64,000 nucleotides of DNA from Bathynomus jamesi. Lineage: Eukaryota > Arthropoda > Malacostraca > Isopoda > Cirolanidae. Where the stretch lies: positions 307,001-371,000 of the forward strand of contig JAJOZX010002362.1 in assembly GCA_023014485.1 (NCBI GenBank). The letters run 5' to 3'. The position numbers and the translations under genes were made by a program. How positions within the stretch are numbered: the first letter of the stretch is position 1; each line of letters begins with the position of its first letter. Below the pieces are notes generated by a model that did not search any database, was not told where the DNA came from, and saw only the letters and a list, made by a program, of their open reading frames with translations. Shown here in pieces: positions 42,445-52,291 of this stretch.

Positions 42445-42640
42445 CAACATAAAGTTTGACATTAAGCTTCTTTTTAACATTACCATCTATCGTTTATATG
42501 TCCAATATAAATACGACTTCATTTATCATATATAAGAAATATCTTGAGTTTCTGAATATGTTTAAAACTATTTTGCTTTAAAAAAAAACATACTAAAAAA
42601 AGCGGAACTGCTACTATTTTCAAGGGTTTTTATGAAAGCC
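42445..42640. repeat. dispersed repeat, empty-site copy of the MULE target
   Basis: Matches 29740-29833 joined directly to 30905-30975. At the point where the other copy carries the 1,065-bp MULE this copy reads straight through (TTTCTGAATATGTTTAAAAC). Confidence 0.88.
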
Positions 42641-42749
42641 AAACGGAAAAATGAACAGATAAATCATATTATTGCCTTATAAAACTCTCGTTGAGTTGCT
42701 TATTAAAAATTATATTGTTGTCAGATGTCCGCGTATAAATCACCTTTTG

Positions 42750-42751
<2 letters not shown>

Positions 42752-42785
<34 letters not shown>
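42752..42785. repeat. (GA)n microsatellite
   Basis: Uninterrupted GA run giving Glu/Arg artefact frames. Confidence 0.95.
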
Positions 42786-42787
<2 letters not shown>

Positions 42788-42936
42788 GGGGGTTCTTTTA
42801 TTCATTATAAAATATTTAGTTGAAAAGTTATTTCATTCTCAAACCTATTTGACATGACTTTGCAGCGAGTAAATTATTTGGTTGCTTGGGAGCAGAAAAT
42901 CCATAACTAAATCTTGAAAAACAATTTTTATTTAAA

Positions 42937-42938
<2 letters not shown>

Positions 42939-42989
<51 letters not shown>
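42939..42989. repeat. (CT)n tract at 5' junction of CR1 copy 1
   Basis: About 50 bp CT; the CR1 coding sequence starts directly after it (ATTGGGTTATATCAGG). Confidence 0.95.
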
Positions 42990-42991
<2 letters not shown>

Positions 42992-43500
42992 TGGGTTATA
43001 TCAGGAGGCAATTTCAGTTTCGGAACAAGGAGATTGTGCTCTCACTGTACAATTCCCTTGTTCGGCCGCACCTGGAGTATGCTGTGCAGTTCTGGTCGCC
43101 CACCCTCAGGAAAGATATTGAGAGGCTGGAGCGAGTGCAGGCGAGGACCACAAAGTTAATCCCTTCCGTTAGGCATATGGGCTACAATCGACGGTTACGC
43201 ACCCTGAACTTGTTTTCGCTTGAAACTCGGAGGCTGCGCGGTCAACTGATCGAGGTTTTCAAGCTCTTACGCGGCGGGTTCAACGATGTCGATTTTAGAA
43301 GTATGTTTAGTTTAAATGATAACCCAACTCGCAACAATGGTTGGAAGTTGGATTTGAAACGGTTTAGGACTAGTGTGTGTAGGAATTACTTTACGTATAA
43401 GATCTGTGACACATGGAACAGGTTACCTTCAGAAGTTGTGAACAGTTCCTCTGTGGATCAGTTCAAGAAAAGGGTAGACGAAATCTTGCACACTATTTGA
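42990..43500 (+). CDS. CR1 reverse transcriptase C-terminal region, copy 1
   Basis: 169-codon open frame from GYIRRQFQFRNKEIV through VRPHLEYAVQFWSPT (connection domain) to SVCRNYFTYKICDTWNRLPSEVV and the stop at 43498. The catalytic palm is missing because the copy is 5'-truncated at the (CT)n tract. The same segment recurs at 44790-45300. Confidence 0.85.
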
Positions 43501-43511
43501 GTGTGTAAAGA

Positions 43512-44010
43512 CATTTAGGACCTCAGTCTGCGGAAATTTCTTTTCCTATAAAATAGTTAATATCTGGAACCAACTTCCCTCACAGGTTGTTTCCAGTCAA
43601 AGTGTAAATGTGTTTAAAAATAGGCTAGACAAAGTACTGAATACTCTCATAGTTTAAGACTAAAACATAAGAAAACTCTGCAGGAGATCGCTTGCACGGT
43701 GTCTCTGTGAGCAAGCTAAATAGAGCTATTTATATATTCTCCACTTTCCTGTAAAATTTCCTTGGCTACTTTTCCAGGGTCAAGGTATTTTCTTCAACCT
43801 TTTTCCGTACCTGCCTCTGGCAGGGAGGGAGCGGAGGGTGGGGAGAGAGCCTTCTACTTTTCTATCCAGTTTTCTGCTACTGCTAGGATAGTTGAAAGAA
43901 AAATAAACTTTTACAAAATTTTCCCTGGCACCCGTTGCCATTGGTACCTCCTCGGTATGGGCCGCAAGGCCTTTTGAGGTACTTCTTTTCCTTGTAACTC
44001 CTTGTAACTC
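43512..44010 (+). repeat. second CR1 C-terminus remnant and CR1 3' UTR
   Basis: 43512-43660 encodes TFRTSVCGNFFSYKIVNIWNQLPSQVVSSQ in broken frame, i.e. another CR1 terminus joined to copy 1. 43700-44010 is 3' UTR ending GGCCTTTTGAGGTACTTC...CTTGTAACTC followed by (CT)n. The same UTR end precedes the (CT)n at 45393 and lies inverted at 47335-47640. Confidence 0.7.
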
Positions 44011-44032
44011 TCTCTCTCTCTCTCTCTCTCTC

Positions 44033-45300
44033 AACAAATCGTTGGAGACGGGCCAGGTGCCTGGTGACTGGAGGGAAGCCAACGTGACCCCTATCTTTAA
44101 GAAAGGGGATCACGAAAGTCCAGGGAACTATCGTCCCATTAGTCTCACTTCAGTTGTAGGTAAATTATTAGAGGGGATAATAGCGGATAGGATCGTTGAC
44201 CATTTGGATCCCTACAAGCTGCTTGGGGACTCCCAACATGAGTTTAGACGGCATAGGTCGTGTCTCACCAACTTGCTCGAGTTTTTCCACGTCATGTTGA
44301 GTGAGTATGATAAGAGTAGGGCGATTGATATACTTTACCTCGACTTTCAGAAAGCCTTTGATAAGGTACCTCACCGCCGGCTAATGGCGAAAGCCCGCGC
44401 TCTGGGCATCGGTGGGGAAGTAGGTAGGTGGATTGAAAACTGGCTGAAGAATATTCGGCAGAGGGTTGTAATTAAAGGGGCTAGTTCGGGTTGGGCCTCG
44501 GTCACTAGCGGGGTTCCTCAGGGTTCCGTTTTGGGGCCGCTGTTGTTTATCATTTACATAAATGATATAGACGGTGGCATCGTCAGTCGGATCGCCAAAA
44601 ATGGCAAATGCCGTTTGACTTGGATAAATGCAAGGTGATGCACATTGGCTACGTCAATCCCAAGTCGGACTACTCGATGTTGGGGAACAATATCGAGGCG
44701 ACTGATTTGGAAAAGGACTTGGGTGTGCTAATTAGCAGCGACCTTAAATTTACGAAACAGTGCGTAGAGGTGGAAAAGAAAGCCCAGAAGCTGTTGGGTT
44801 ATATCAGGAGGCAGTTTCAGTTTCGGAACAAGGAGATTGTGCTCTCTCTGTACAATTCCCTGGTTCGGCCGCACCTGTAGTATGCTGTGCAGTTCTGGTC
44901 GCCCACCCTCAGGAAAGATATTGAGAGGCTGGAGCGAGTGCAGGCGAGGGCCACAAAGTTAATCCCTTCCGTTAGGCATGTGGGCTACAATCGACGCTTA
45001 TGCGCTCTGAACTTGTTTTTGCTGGAAACTCGGAGGCTGCGCGGTCAACTCATCGAGGTTTTCAAGCTCTTATGCGAGTTCAACGATGTCGATTTTAGAA
45101 GCATGTTTAGTTTAGATGGTAACCCAACTCGCAACAATGGTTGGAAGTTGGATTTGAAACGGTTTAGGACTAGTGTGTGTGGGAATTACTTTACATATAA
45201 GATCTGTGACACGTAGAACAGGTTACCTTCAGAAGTTGTGAACAGTTCCTCTGTGGATCAGTTCAAGAAAAGGTTAGACCAAATCTTGCACATTATTTGA
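44033..45300 (+). pseudogene. CR1 reverse transcriptase, copy 2
   Basis: Starts directly after (CT)n. 44042-44638 carries VPGDWREANVTPIFKKG, YRPISLTSVVGKLLE, LYLDFQKAFDKVPH (first catalytic Asp) and GVPQGSVLGPLLF; then a deletion removes the FADD box. 44608-44880 carries the thumb (DLDKCKVMHIG). 44887-45216 carries the connection domain and C-terminus. Stops at 44878 and 45214 and the lost catalytic box make it inactive. Confidence 0.87.
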
Positions 45301-45389
45301 GTGTGTAGAAAATTTTCCGTGGCACCCGTTGCCATTGGTACCTCCTTGGGATGGGCCGCAAGGCCTTTTGAGGTACTTCTTTTCCTTGT

Positions 45390-45392
<3 letters not shown>

Positions 45393-45454
<62 letters not shown>
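45393..45454. repeat. (CT)n tail of CR1 copy 2
   Basis: About 60 bp CT immediately after the CR1 3' UTR end CTTCTTTTCCTTGTAACTC. An analogous 22-bp run is at 44011-44032. Confidence 0.95.
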
Positions 45455-45456
<2 letters not shown>

Positions 45457-45479
45457 GTACATATACAAAGGAAATACAA

Positions 45480-45960
45480 ACTAATTCATTAAAAACCTTT
45501 AGGGTATCGTAACTTCTCGTTCTTCTATAGCGGTTTCTCAGTATGAAAAGTTTGAAAACATATTGTTGGCGAGGAAAAGTTGATGAAACTTCTTTACTCT
45601 TTGATGTAGGTTCCCAATCCTTTGTACTCTCTTTTAAATGACTGCATGCGGCCGAAGATACCAAATCATTAAACTTACGACATCTCCGCAACCAAAAGTT
45701 TAAATTAAACTCGGGGGTTCAACGACAAACTCGGCAATCTATTGAAGGTTACTTAAATGCTTCGTTAGGAACCTTTATAAAAATGAAGTATCATCTTCGT
45801 CTACAGGACCTGTCGTGTTGGAAACTGAAATTGCGGTCGATTAAGATTGTACGTAACAAATAAGAAAAGTAGGTGGAGTGGGGGCGGGGGAGAGAGAATA
45901 ACCCGACGAGGGAGTTATTACCTTAAGGCGACCGTAAAGAATATTTTTTTCAAGAAAGAC
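45480..45960. other. no recognised gene
   Basis: Unassigned sequence between the CR1 tail and a (TA)n tract. Frames on the minus strand run into the GA/CT artefact. Nothing identifiable. Confidence 0.5.
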
Positions 45961-45981
45961 TTAAATTCTTCAGTACTCCAG

Positions 45982-46019
<38 letters not shown>

Positions 46020-46022
<3 letters not shown>

Positions 46023-47284
46023 GAGCGACGCCAGACTTTTCACATAGGTCAGGCACAAGCATTATTGGCTTGATATGACCGACAGAATTCATATTAATGA
46101 ATATGTAAATTTTGTTTTTTAAATAATTTTGCTTTTGTTTTCAAAAATTACTTAAAGCCTCTACTAAATCAATAAATTGTTTAATAATTATAATAACTTA
46201 CTTGTATTTTATTATATCCTTAGAGAATGTCTTCATCATATTTAATCTACCATGAGTCATATATACATAAACTCCAACCCCCTCGGTTTCAATGCAAATT
46301 CTTCGATGACCTTGTCATGTAGAATCTTTTGCCTCCCCAGGGAAACCACAATTTCTTTCTCTATTGCAATTCTTGCTAAACATACTAGTCTTTCCTGACC
46401 AGTTCTGTTCCTTAGATACGTCTTAATTCGATTTAATCTTGAAAAACTTCTCTCTGTGGATGCACTGTTCACTGGTATAGTTAAAATCAATCTAAACAGT
46501 TTTGCAGATTCGCTAAAAGCTTTTTCTAAATCTAAGTCAATGCATAATTTTAGCAGTTCTTTGACATTTTTGCAGGCAGTAAAATCAGGATCTTTATAAA
46601 TGTACTTCAATGTAAATGGGTATCTAAGGTCGAGTAAAAAAGAAAAAACTCACACACACACAAAAAGCACAAAAGAAAATTTTTTTAAATGCATTGAAAC
46701 GAATACGACACGGTCCCTGAGGTAACTGACAATGAGGAAAGCTGTGCGCAATTCATAATTGCCACATATCTCTATTTTCACTCAAACAGCTTTCTGAGGA
46801 TGAGATTTGGCATCCAGCGTAATGTTAGGCACTTAGAAATATGCCTGACTTGTAAACTGAAAAACTCGCTTTTCTCTTCTTTGAAAAAATAGATTGACAA
46901 AATTATATACTTATCTCATTGTTTTGACAGATGCTATACTAATGTTGATTTTAAATTACATTAAATTTCATAAAAGTTTCACTTTTTCATAAGTGTGATG
47001 CAAGGCATCGGAAATGATGCCTGACCTGGCTTTGTGGCTTAATGTGCTCGGTCGCTCAGGCGTCATAAAACAAGTCTGACTTTGCCCAAAGAAGCGACAT
47101 ATGGAGAGAAGGAAAAAATGCGACATTCTAAAATTTATACTGCTCTAATAAAATGACCATAATAAATAGATCTTTGAAATACATAAATTTAAATTTTACA
47201 TGATGACCAGGAAATTAAATTTATTTTTCTTTTAAAGTTAGGTGAGGCTGAGCCTGACCTGCCTGACCCCCGCCGTCGCCTCTG
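46020..47284 (-). mobile_element. hAT deletion derivative in (TA)n
   Basis: 1,265 bp between CAGGAGCGACGCCAG and inverse CAGAGGCGACGGCGG, flanked both sides by ATATATAT in a (TA)n run. It keeps only the transposase C-terminus. Subterminal GTCAGGC repeats (GGTCAGGCACAAG at left, CCTGACCTGCCTGACC at right). Confidence 0.82.
46257..46610 (-). pseudogene. hAT transposase C-terminal dimerisation domain
   Basis: 117 residues containing LFRLILTIPVNSASTERSFSRLNRIKTYLRNRTGQERL, the hallmark hAT C-terminal dimerisation region including the Glu of the catalytic triad (TERSFS). The N-terminal part has been lost by internal deletion. It ends close to the terminal repeat as expected for a 3'-located gene end. 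Confidence 0.83.
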
Positions 47285-47334
47285 ATATATATATATATAT
47301 ATATATGACGTAATTACTCGTGGGTCTGAGTAGG

Positions 47335-47640
47335 AGTTGCCTTCAAGAGAAAAACAATCACGATATCTACGAGAGAGAGAGTTACAAGGACAAGAGGAAG
47401 CCTCAAAGACCTTTCGGTTCACTCGGGGAAGTTTCTATTATTAAACTGGTTTTCATTTTTAACTGTTCTAAGCAGTAGTAGAAAACTGGATAGAAAAGCA
47501 TAAGACTCTCTTCTCACTCTCCGCTCAATCCCCGCCAGAGGCGGGTCCGGAAAAAAGTTGGAAAAAATACATTGATTTTGGAAAAGTAACCGAGGAAATT
47601 TTATAGGAAAGGAGAGAATATATAAGCTAGCTCTACAATT
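47335..47640 (-). repeat. CR1 3' UTR copy, inverted
   Basis: Reverse complement of about 43720-44030: (GA)n, TTACAAGGA, the CCGCCAGAGGCGGGT block and GGAGAGAATATATAAGCTAG all match. The reading frame part is absent, so it is a strongly 5'-truncated copy. Confidence 0.78.
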
Positions 47641-48340
47641 ACGCTATGCACACATAGAGATCGTACACTAGGTAGTACCGCTGTATGAACTAACCAATAA
47701 TATACTAGTGATAATCGCGCATCAAATACTTGGTATCGTTACAAAAACGTCGAACGTATGTTTTGATTTTATACAAAATATTTACAGCTCTATTTAGTTA
47801 GGTATCAGGCCAATGAAGACCCCCATGGCCCACTCCAGGTTAGCCTCAAACGGATTAAGCAACTTTCCATGTCTACACCCATGCACGCGCAAAGCCATCA
47901 CGCTGGCAAGGTGATGAAATGCTACTACAGGAAAGGGGTTGAAACATTAATTGAGAAAGGAAATCAGATTTTCCACACCATGCCCTCACCCTTCACATGC
48001 AACCAGCCACCCAAGCGAAAGTAAAGAAAGGCAGGCAAGTGTGTGAGCGTGTTTTCTGTAACTGGATGTCTGTGAGGTGTGTGTGTGTCTGCCAACTCTT
48101 TGAATGTCGCTGAATTTTACCTTGGGTATCCCGTCGTTTATGTGATAAGTGATACTTATATTGAGTCGTTCATACTTCGCGATGCTGTGCCACCATGAGA
48201 GTAAAGAAAATCTCTTTCCGGCGAGGAATATTAGTGGGAGGTCCCTGCATCTATCCCCGTGTACTTGTCCCTTATGGAGAATGAAAGTGTTTCGTGGGTG
48301 ATCACTCGTTGTTGCTACGGCGAATTCAAGAGTCTTCCAC
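47640..48340. other. unassigned region with one 74-codon open frame
   Basis: Mostly unique-looking sequence. The plus frame about 47787-48023 (LVRYQANEDPHGPLQVSLKRIKQ ... KRK*) follows a TTTACAG acceptor-like site but lacks a start codon and any known motif. Could be an exon or chance. Confidence 0.3.
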
Positions 48341-48348
48341 TTAGAGAT

Positions 48349-48354
<6 letters not shown>

Positions 48355-48381
<27 letters not shown>

Positions 48382-48382
48382 G
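48355..48382. repeat. (GA)n microsatellite
   Basis: Short GA run; a (TA)n run follows at 48545-48580. Confidence 0.93.
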
Positions 48383-48541
48383 AACGTGTTCTACGTCTGT
48401 ATAATCGTGAGGCAGTATGAATATTTTATATAATTTTCTGCCTGCGTGTAAAATTAAATGATACCTATTTTTCATTTTATTGCATTCAAGAATATTAAAT
48501 GGCGACACAGTTTTTACAGGTTTCAGCCAAAAAAAAAATAA

Positions 48542-48582
<41 letters not shown>

Positions 48583-48831
48583 TTTATTTCGTGAAAAGCG
48601 CTGTTTTACCGTTTCGCAGCGAAATACAATCGAGCTATTGAGATATTGAGAACGATTTTAAAAGCGAAAACCTTTTGATCTACGACGTATCCACGAATTG
48701 ATTTTCCGGTTTTAAACATCAGAAGATCAGACAATTTAAAGAAGTTGAGAAGTGATGTGTTTATAATCTGTCAGATGTGAAAATAAAATTGTGAAAATAA
48801 AAAGTGCGGATACTTATTGAATTACTCTCGT

Positions 48832-49295
48832 ATATTTCCTGGGAGGTGCCTCATTTTTCCTTGCTCTTTTTCCCCGATCAGTCAGAACTCGTAATTCTCC
48901 TACATACGAGCGGAATCGAATGCCCTGAGGGAGCACCTATCTCATGCCGTACATATATACATTTTAACTGCAAACAACACACACACAGGAGTTCTGACTG
49001 ATCGAGGACCTTGGTGTAGTGGTTAGCATATCCGACCGGCAATTGGATGATCCCGGGTTCGATTCCTGGGAGGTGCCACACAAGCGTCGTTCTTTACATT
49101 AATTATACTGTGTGTTGTTTGCAGTTAAAATGTATATATGTACGGCATAAGAAGGTGCCCCCTCAAGGGCATTCGATTCCGCTTATATGTAGGAGAATTA
49201 CGAGTTCTGACTGATCGGGGACCTTGGTGTAGTGGTTAGCATATCCGACTGGCAAATGGATGATCCCAGGTTCGATTCCTGGGAGGTGCCTCATT
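48832..49295. repeat. tRNA-derived SINE cluster with inverted arms
   Basis: Three tRNA-like 3' ends (TTCGATTCCTGGGAGGTGCC or close) at about 48836, 49060 and 49272; two nearly full tRNA-like heads (49005-49079 and 49218-49290) with A box TGTAGTGGTTAGCATA and B box GGTTCGATTCC. The spacer 48872-48985 is present in inverse at 49109-49219, so the unit is a palindrome around the middle head. Confidence 0.75.
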
Positions 49296-49360
49296 TTTCA
49301 TTTGCTCGTTTCTCTCCTCATCTTGTGCGGACGCTTTTCTACACAAGCGTCGTTTTTTAC

Positions 49361-49398
<38 letters not shown>

Positions 49399-49409
49399 CT
49401 TTTGTTTTT

Positions 49410-49690
49410 TACTACAAGTGTTCAGGATGAGCCTCCGAATGATCATTCAAAAGCATCGCTCTTCATTTGTCGGATTTGATGAAGGAGGGAGTTCCATTTT
49501 GAACTGTCGAAAATGTTAGAAAAAGTTCGGGGACTGAAGTCAATGGAATTATTTTTAAAAATACAAGGTTCAACCCATTCTTTGACCTTCACTACACGCA
49601 ATGAAGACCTCAGAACAGTAATAAAGAGATACGACCAGAAAATGGCGCGCACCGCTCACGCAAGACGAACGCGTTCCATTCCTCTAACTC
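49410..49690. other. no recognised gene
   Basis: About 280 bp downstream of a (TA)n run. Short frames on both strands have no identifiable motif. Confidence 0.4.
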
Positions 49691-50090
49691 CTGGATCATT
49701 ATAAACCAACACCATCGCGAGTCGAACTCCCGACCTCAGGGTCTTCACTTCGCTTATAGCAGTGATGGCGAACCTTTTTATCCAAGTGTGCCAAAATTCG
49801 TGTTTTTTAAATAATGATATTGTTAGCGTGTCACTTGCATACATGCATTTTAAATTTAACTACAAAATCATAGATAGCCGACTTATTAATCGAAAGTACT
49901 AGGACGTAGACGATTTATTGCAGTTTTTCATCAGAATACCAAACATTTTCAACATCCATCGCGTGTCATCTGAAACCCTGCGGCGTGTCACTGCTGACAC
50001 GCGTGTCATAGGTTCGCCATCACTGGCTTATAGAGAAACAGTGTTACCTACAGAGCTAAGGACGCTGGTCGGTACCTGTCGTCCTTGGTA
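49690..50090 (-). repeat. tRNA-derived SINE (second copy), split by MITE
   Basis: The minus strand (50090 to 50034, then 49759 to 49690) reads CTCTGTAGGTAACACTG ... GGGAGTTCGACTCGCGATGGTG, the same family as 39758-39835. It is interrupted by the 266-bp hAT MITE at 49760-50025. Confidence 0.7.
49760..50025. mobile_element. 266-bp hAT MITE
   Basis: Perfect 15-bp inverted ends CAGTGATGGCGAACC and perfect 8-bp duplication GCTTATAG (49752-49759 and 50026-50033). A GTGTGCCAAAATTCG / GCGTGTCA subterminal motif occurs at both ends. Non-coding. Confidence 0.95.
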
Positions 50091-50930
50091 GTATAATTAA
50101 CAAAGAGAAGTGGGAAACACCCATTTTTATATAAAATTGTAAATATCCAGTCAAACTTCGTATAGAGTTTACGTTGAAATAATGGAAAACAACAAATCAA
50201 ATTTATAGATATGCATAATGCGGAGAAGGAAGGAATTTGGGACGCACTCTCTAATAATGAGTTCACATTTCATTATTTTTATTAAAAATTAAAACTAGTT
50301 GTAAGGTTGATGTAAATTTAATAAAAAATGTAAATTTGTTCACAAAATTTATTTTTCTTCATATGTTTTGGACTTAAACCGTCCAGAAGGTTTGAAACCA
50401 TGTTCTAATTAAATATTTAATGAAGATAATCCAATGTTCCATTTTTTAGGGGTAACTTTTCAGCTTTTCTCCAGAGACGTGAAAACACCACCATGAGATA
50501 AAATTTCTTTTCCTGCAAGACAGATTTTTAAGATTTTTTTTCCTCTTCTCCTTTTGAAAATGAATATTTATGACTGGGAGAAGGGAGGAGTAACGATATT
50601 ATAAAACGGAATGAAAAATGAGCCTAACTTTTGTGACATAACTTTATGTGCTTCATTATCGAAGTTTCAAAGCAAATCGATTTTATTCAATCTTCCTGAG
50701 TTGCTAAATCAGTGTTTAGGAATTGCCCTTCGCTTTGAGCTGATTACAAAAGAAAATCAATCTAAACAAATAGTTTTACTCCTCTGTTTGTTGGTTGTCA
50801 GGTTAAATGAACAAAATCGAATTTCGTAATGTCGACATTATTCCAGATCGAACATGTCATATGAAAAGTGTTTATTATTTTAACTGGAGTAACTAACAAC
50901 ATACATTTCACACTTTCAATGAAAATGACT
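50090..50930. other. no recognised gene
   Basis: AT-rich unassigned sequence. The small frames at 50048-50266 (-) and 50611-50829 (+) show no motif. Confidence 0.5.
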
Positions 50931-50932
50931 AA

Positions 50933-51000
50933 CCTAACCTAATCTAACCAAGCATAATGTAACCTAACCTAACCAAATCAAATCTAACCTGATTTAATTT
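50933..51000. repeat. CCTAA-type degenerate telomere-like repeats
   Basis: About ten (A)CCTAA/TCTAA units (ACCTAACCTAATCTAACC ... AACCTAACCTAACC), the complement of TTAGG, the arthropod telomere unit. Also seen at 58671-58682 and its inverse, and as single units near 28250. Confidence 0.6.
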
Positions 51001-51489
51001 AAACTAATATTGTGCATGTCTACAATATGCAGATCGACCTTTTCGTCTATGAAGGCCATCTATTAAATTTACGTTACTCTGGTGTATGCAAAGCGTATAA
51101 TTACTCTATGGTTTAATATAGAGTTCTATATAAGAATCTGTATGCGGTAAGTACACTTTCTAAACACAATACTCCTATATTATACAATAACTACATCTAA
51201 ATTTGCAATAAAAAAATATTTGTATATTACAAATATATTCAAAATATAAAATAATTTTTGTTAATACACTTTTATACTGACTACTGTGTTTTATCACAGC
51301 TACAGTAATAGGATTAATCCATGCTGTTAATATAACTAATGCTATTTCGATAACAATAAGCTTACAAAAACTGGCTAAATCTCTTTTTAAATTGAATCAG
51401 CTCAATACATTTTTGCTCTAACAGTTTTGAGTAAAATAATAATAATAATAATCATACAAAGTTTTGATAAATAGTTAATGAACTTAATA

Positions 51490-51630
51490 AGCTTCCACAT
51501 GTGCACCCCTAGTGGCACATAAAATGTCTAAACGGTATTCACACTCACGCCACACATTTTCCAACATTTGTGGGTAAACTGTTGCAATTGCATCTGTAAT
51601 TCGTTTTGAGTAATTCTTCAATTTTGGTAA
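51490..51630 (-). pseudogene. transposase C-terminus, Tc1/mariner-related
   Basis: The minus strand reads RITDAIATVYPQMLENVWRECEYRLDILCATRGAHVE, the conserved C-terminal helix of a Tc1/mariner-like transposase group common in arthropods. The remainder of the gene is not found nearby. Confidence 0.6.
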
Positions 51631-51784
51631 TTTACTATTTTTATCGTACTTGTATGGTGTGAAATAAATTATAAATTGGTTGCTTCAATTTTTATTTTTT
51701 ACAATTTTCTTTCATGGCTAAAGCCTAAGGGGGCCTTAGTCTGCCTTTGCGCCTCGGGCCTCAAGTAGTCTAAATACGACTCTG

Positions 51785-51960
51785 CGATATAGACTTGCAG
51801 TAATCATAACGGAACCTTATTACTGGATAAGACTAGTAAACTACATGGAGTTCAACGCTGTTCACGATCATATTAATTGTTTATCTTTATGAACACAGAC
51901 ATTACATTATAATTACCTGTATGTCAATGACTGCACATTCAATTGTCCTTTAAATATGTC
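51785..51960. repeat. Tc1-related 3'-end repeat, copy A
   Basis: Contains GGAGTTCAACGCTGTTCACGATCATATTAATTG and GCAGTAATCATAACGGAACC, shared with 55900-56060 and, inverse, with 58230-58390. Confidence 0.65.
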
Positions 51961-51964
51961 TGTG

Positions 51965-52115
51965 TTATATGTTGTTGGACTCTGTTGTCCCCCCTCCACC
52001 CCACGTCCCCCCAGTTGGGGTACCTTGACTAACACTGCGGCGTTGCCACATGTAGGGAGTCGCTTGTGAGACGAGGAACATTACATATGCGGGCAACTGT
52101 ACATATGATAGTACA
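51965..52115. repeat. inverted repeat flanking the hAT-like element (left)
   Basis: TTGTTGGACTCTGTTGTCCCCCCTCCACCCC ... GTACCTTGACT ... ACATTACATATGCGGGCA; an inverse, slightly diverged copy is at 55548-55690. Confidence 0.78.
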
Positions 52116-52291
52116 ACAGTTAATGCATTCCCGAGTATATGTAGCGTAGTAGAAGTGACAATATAAAACAACTGTAACAACAATAATAATAATGTCAATA
52201 CACTAATACAATTTATTATGGTTTTGATACGAGTTGCTGGTGCACATCAGTTGCTACTGGAAGCATATATATATATTATATATATATATAT

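Noticed and set aside
45258..45691. Glu/Arg or Ser/Leu repeat proteins over (CT)n (also 42672, 43780-44113)
   Set aside because: Translation of (GA)n/(CT)n microsatellites next to CR1 sequence.
47787..48023. Possible host exon
   Set aside because: No start codon, no downstream donor or motif; kept only as an unassigned open stretch.
49005..49079. Functional tRNA gene
   Set aside because: A and B boxes are good but the acceptor stem pairs poorly and the same unit repeats as part of a SINE cluster.
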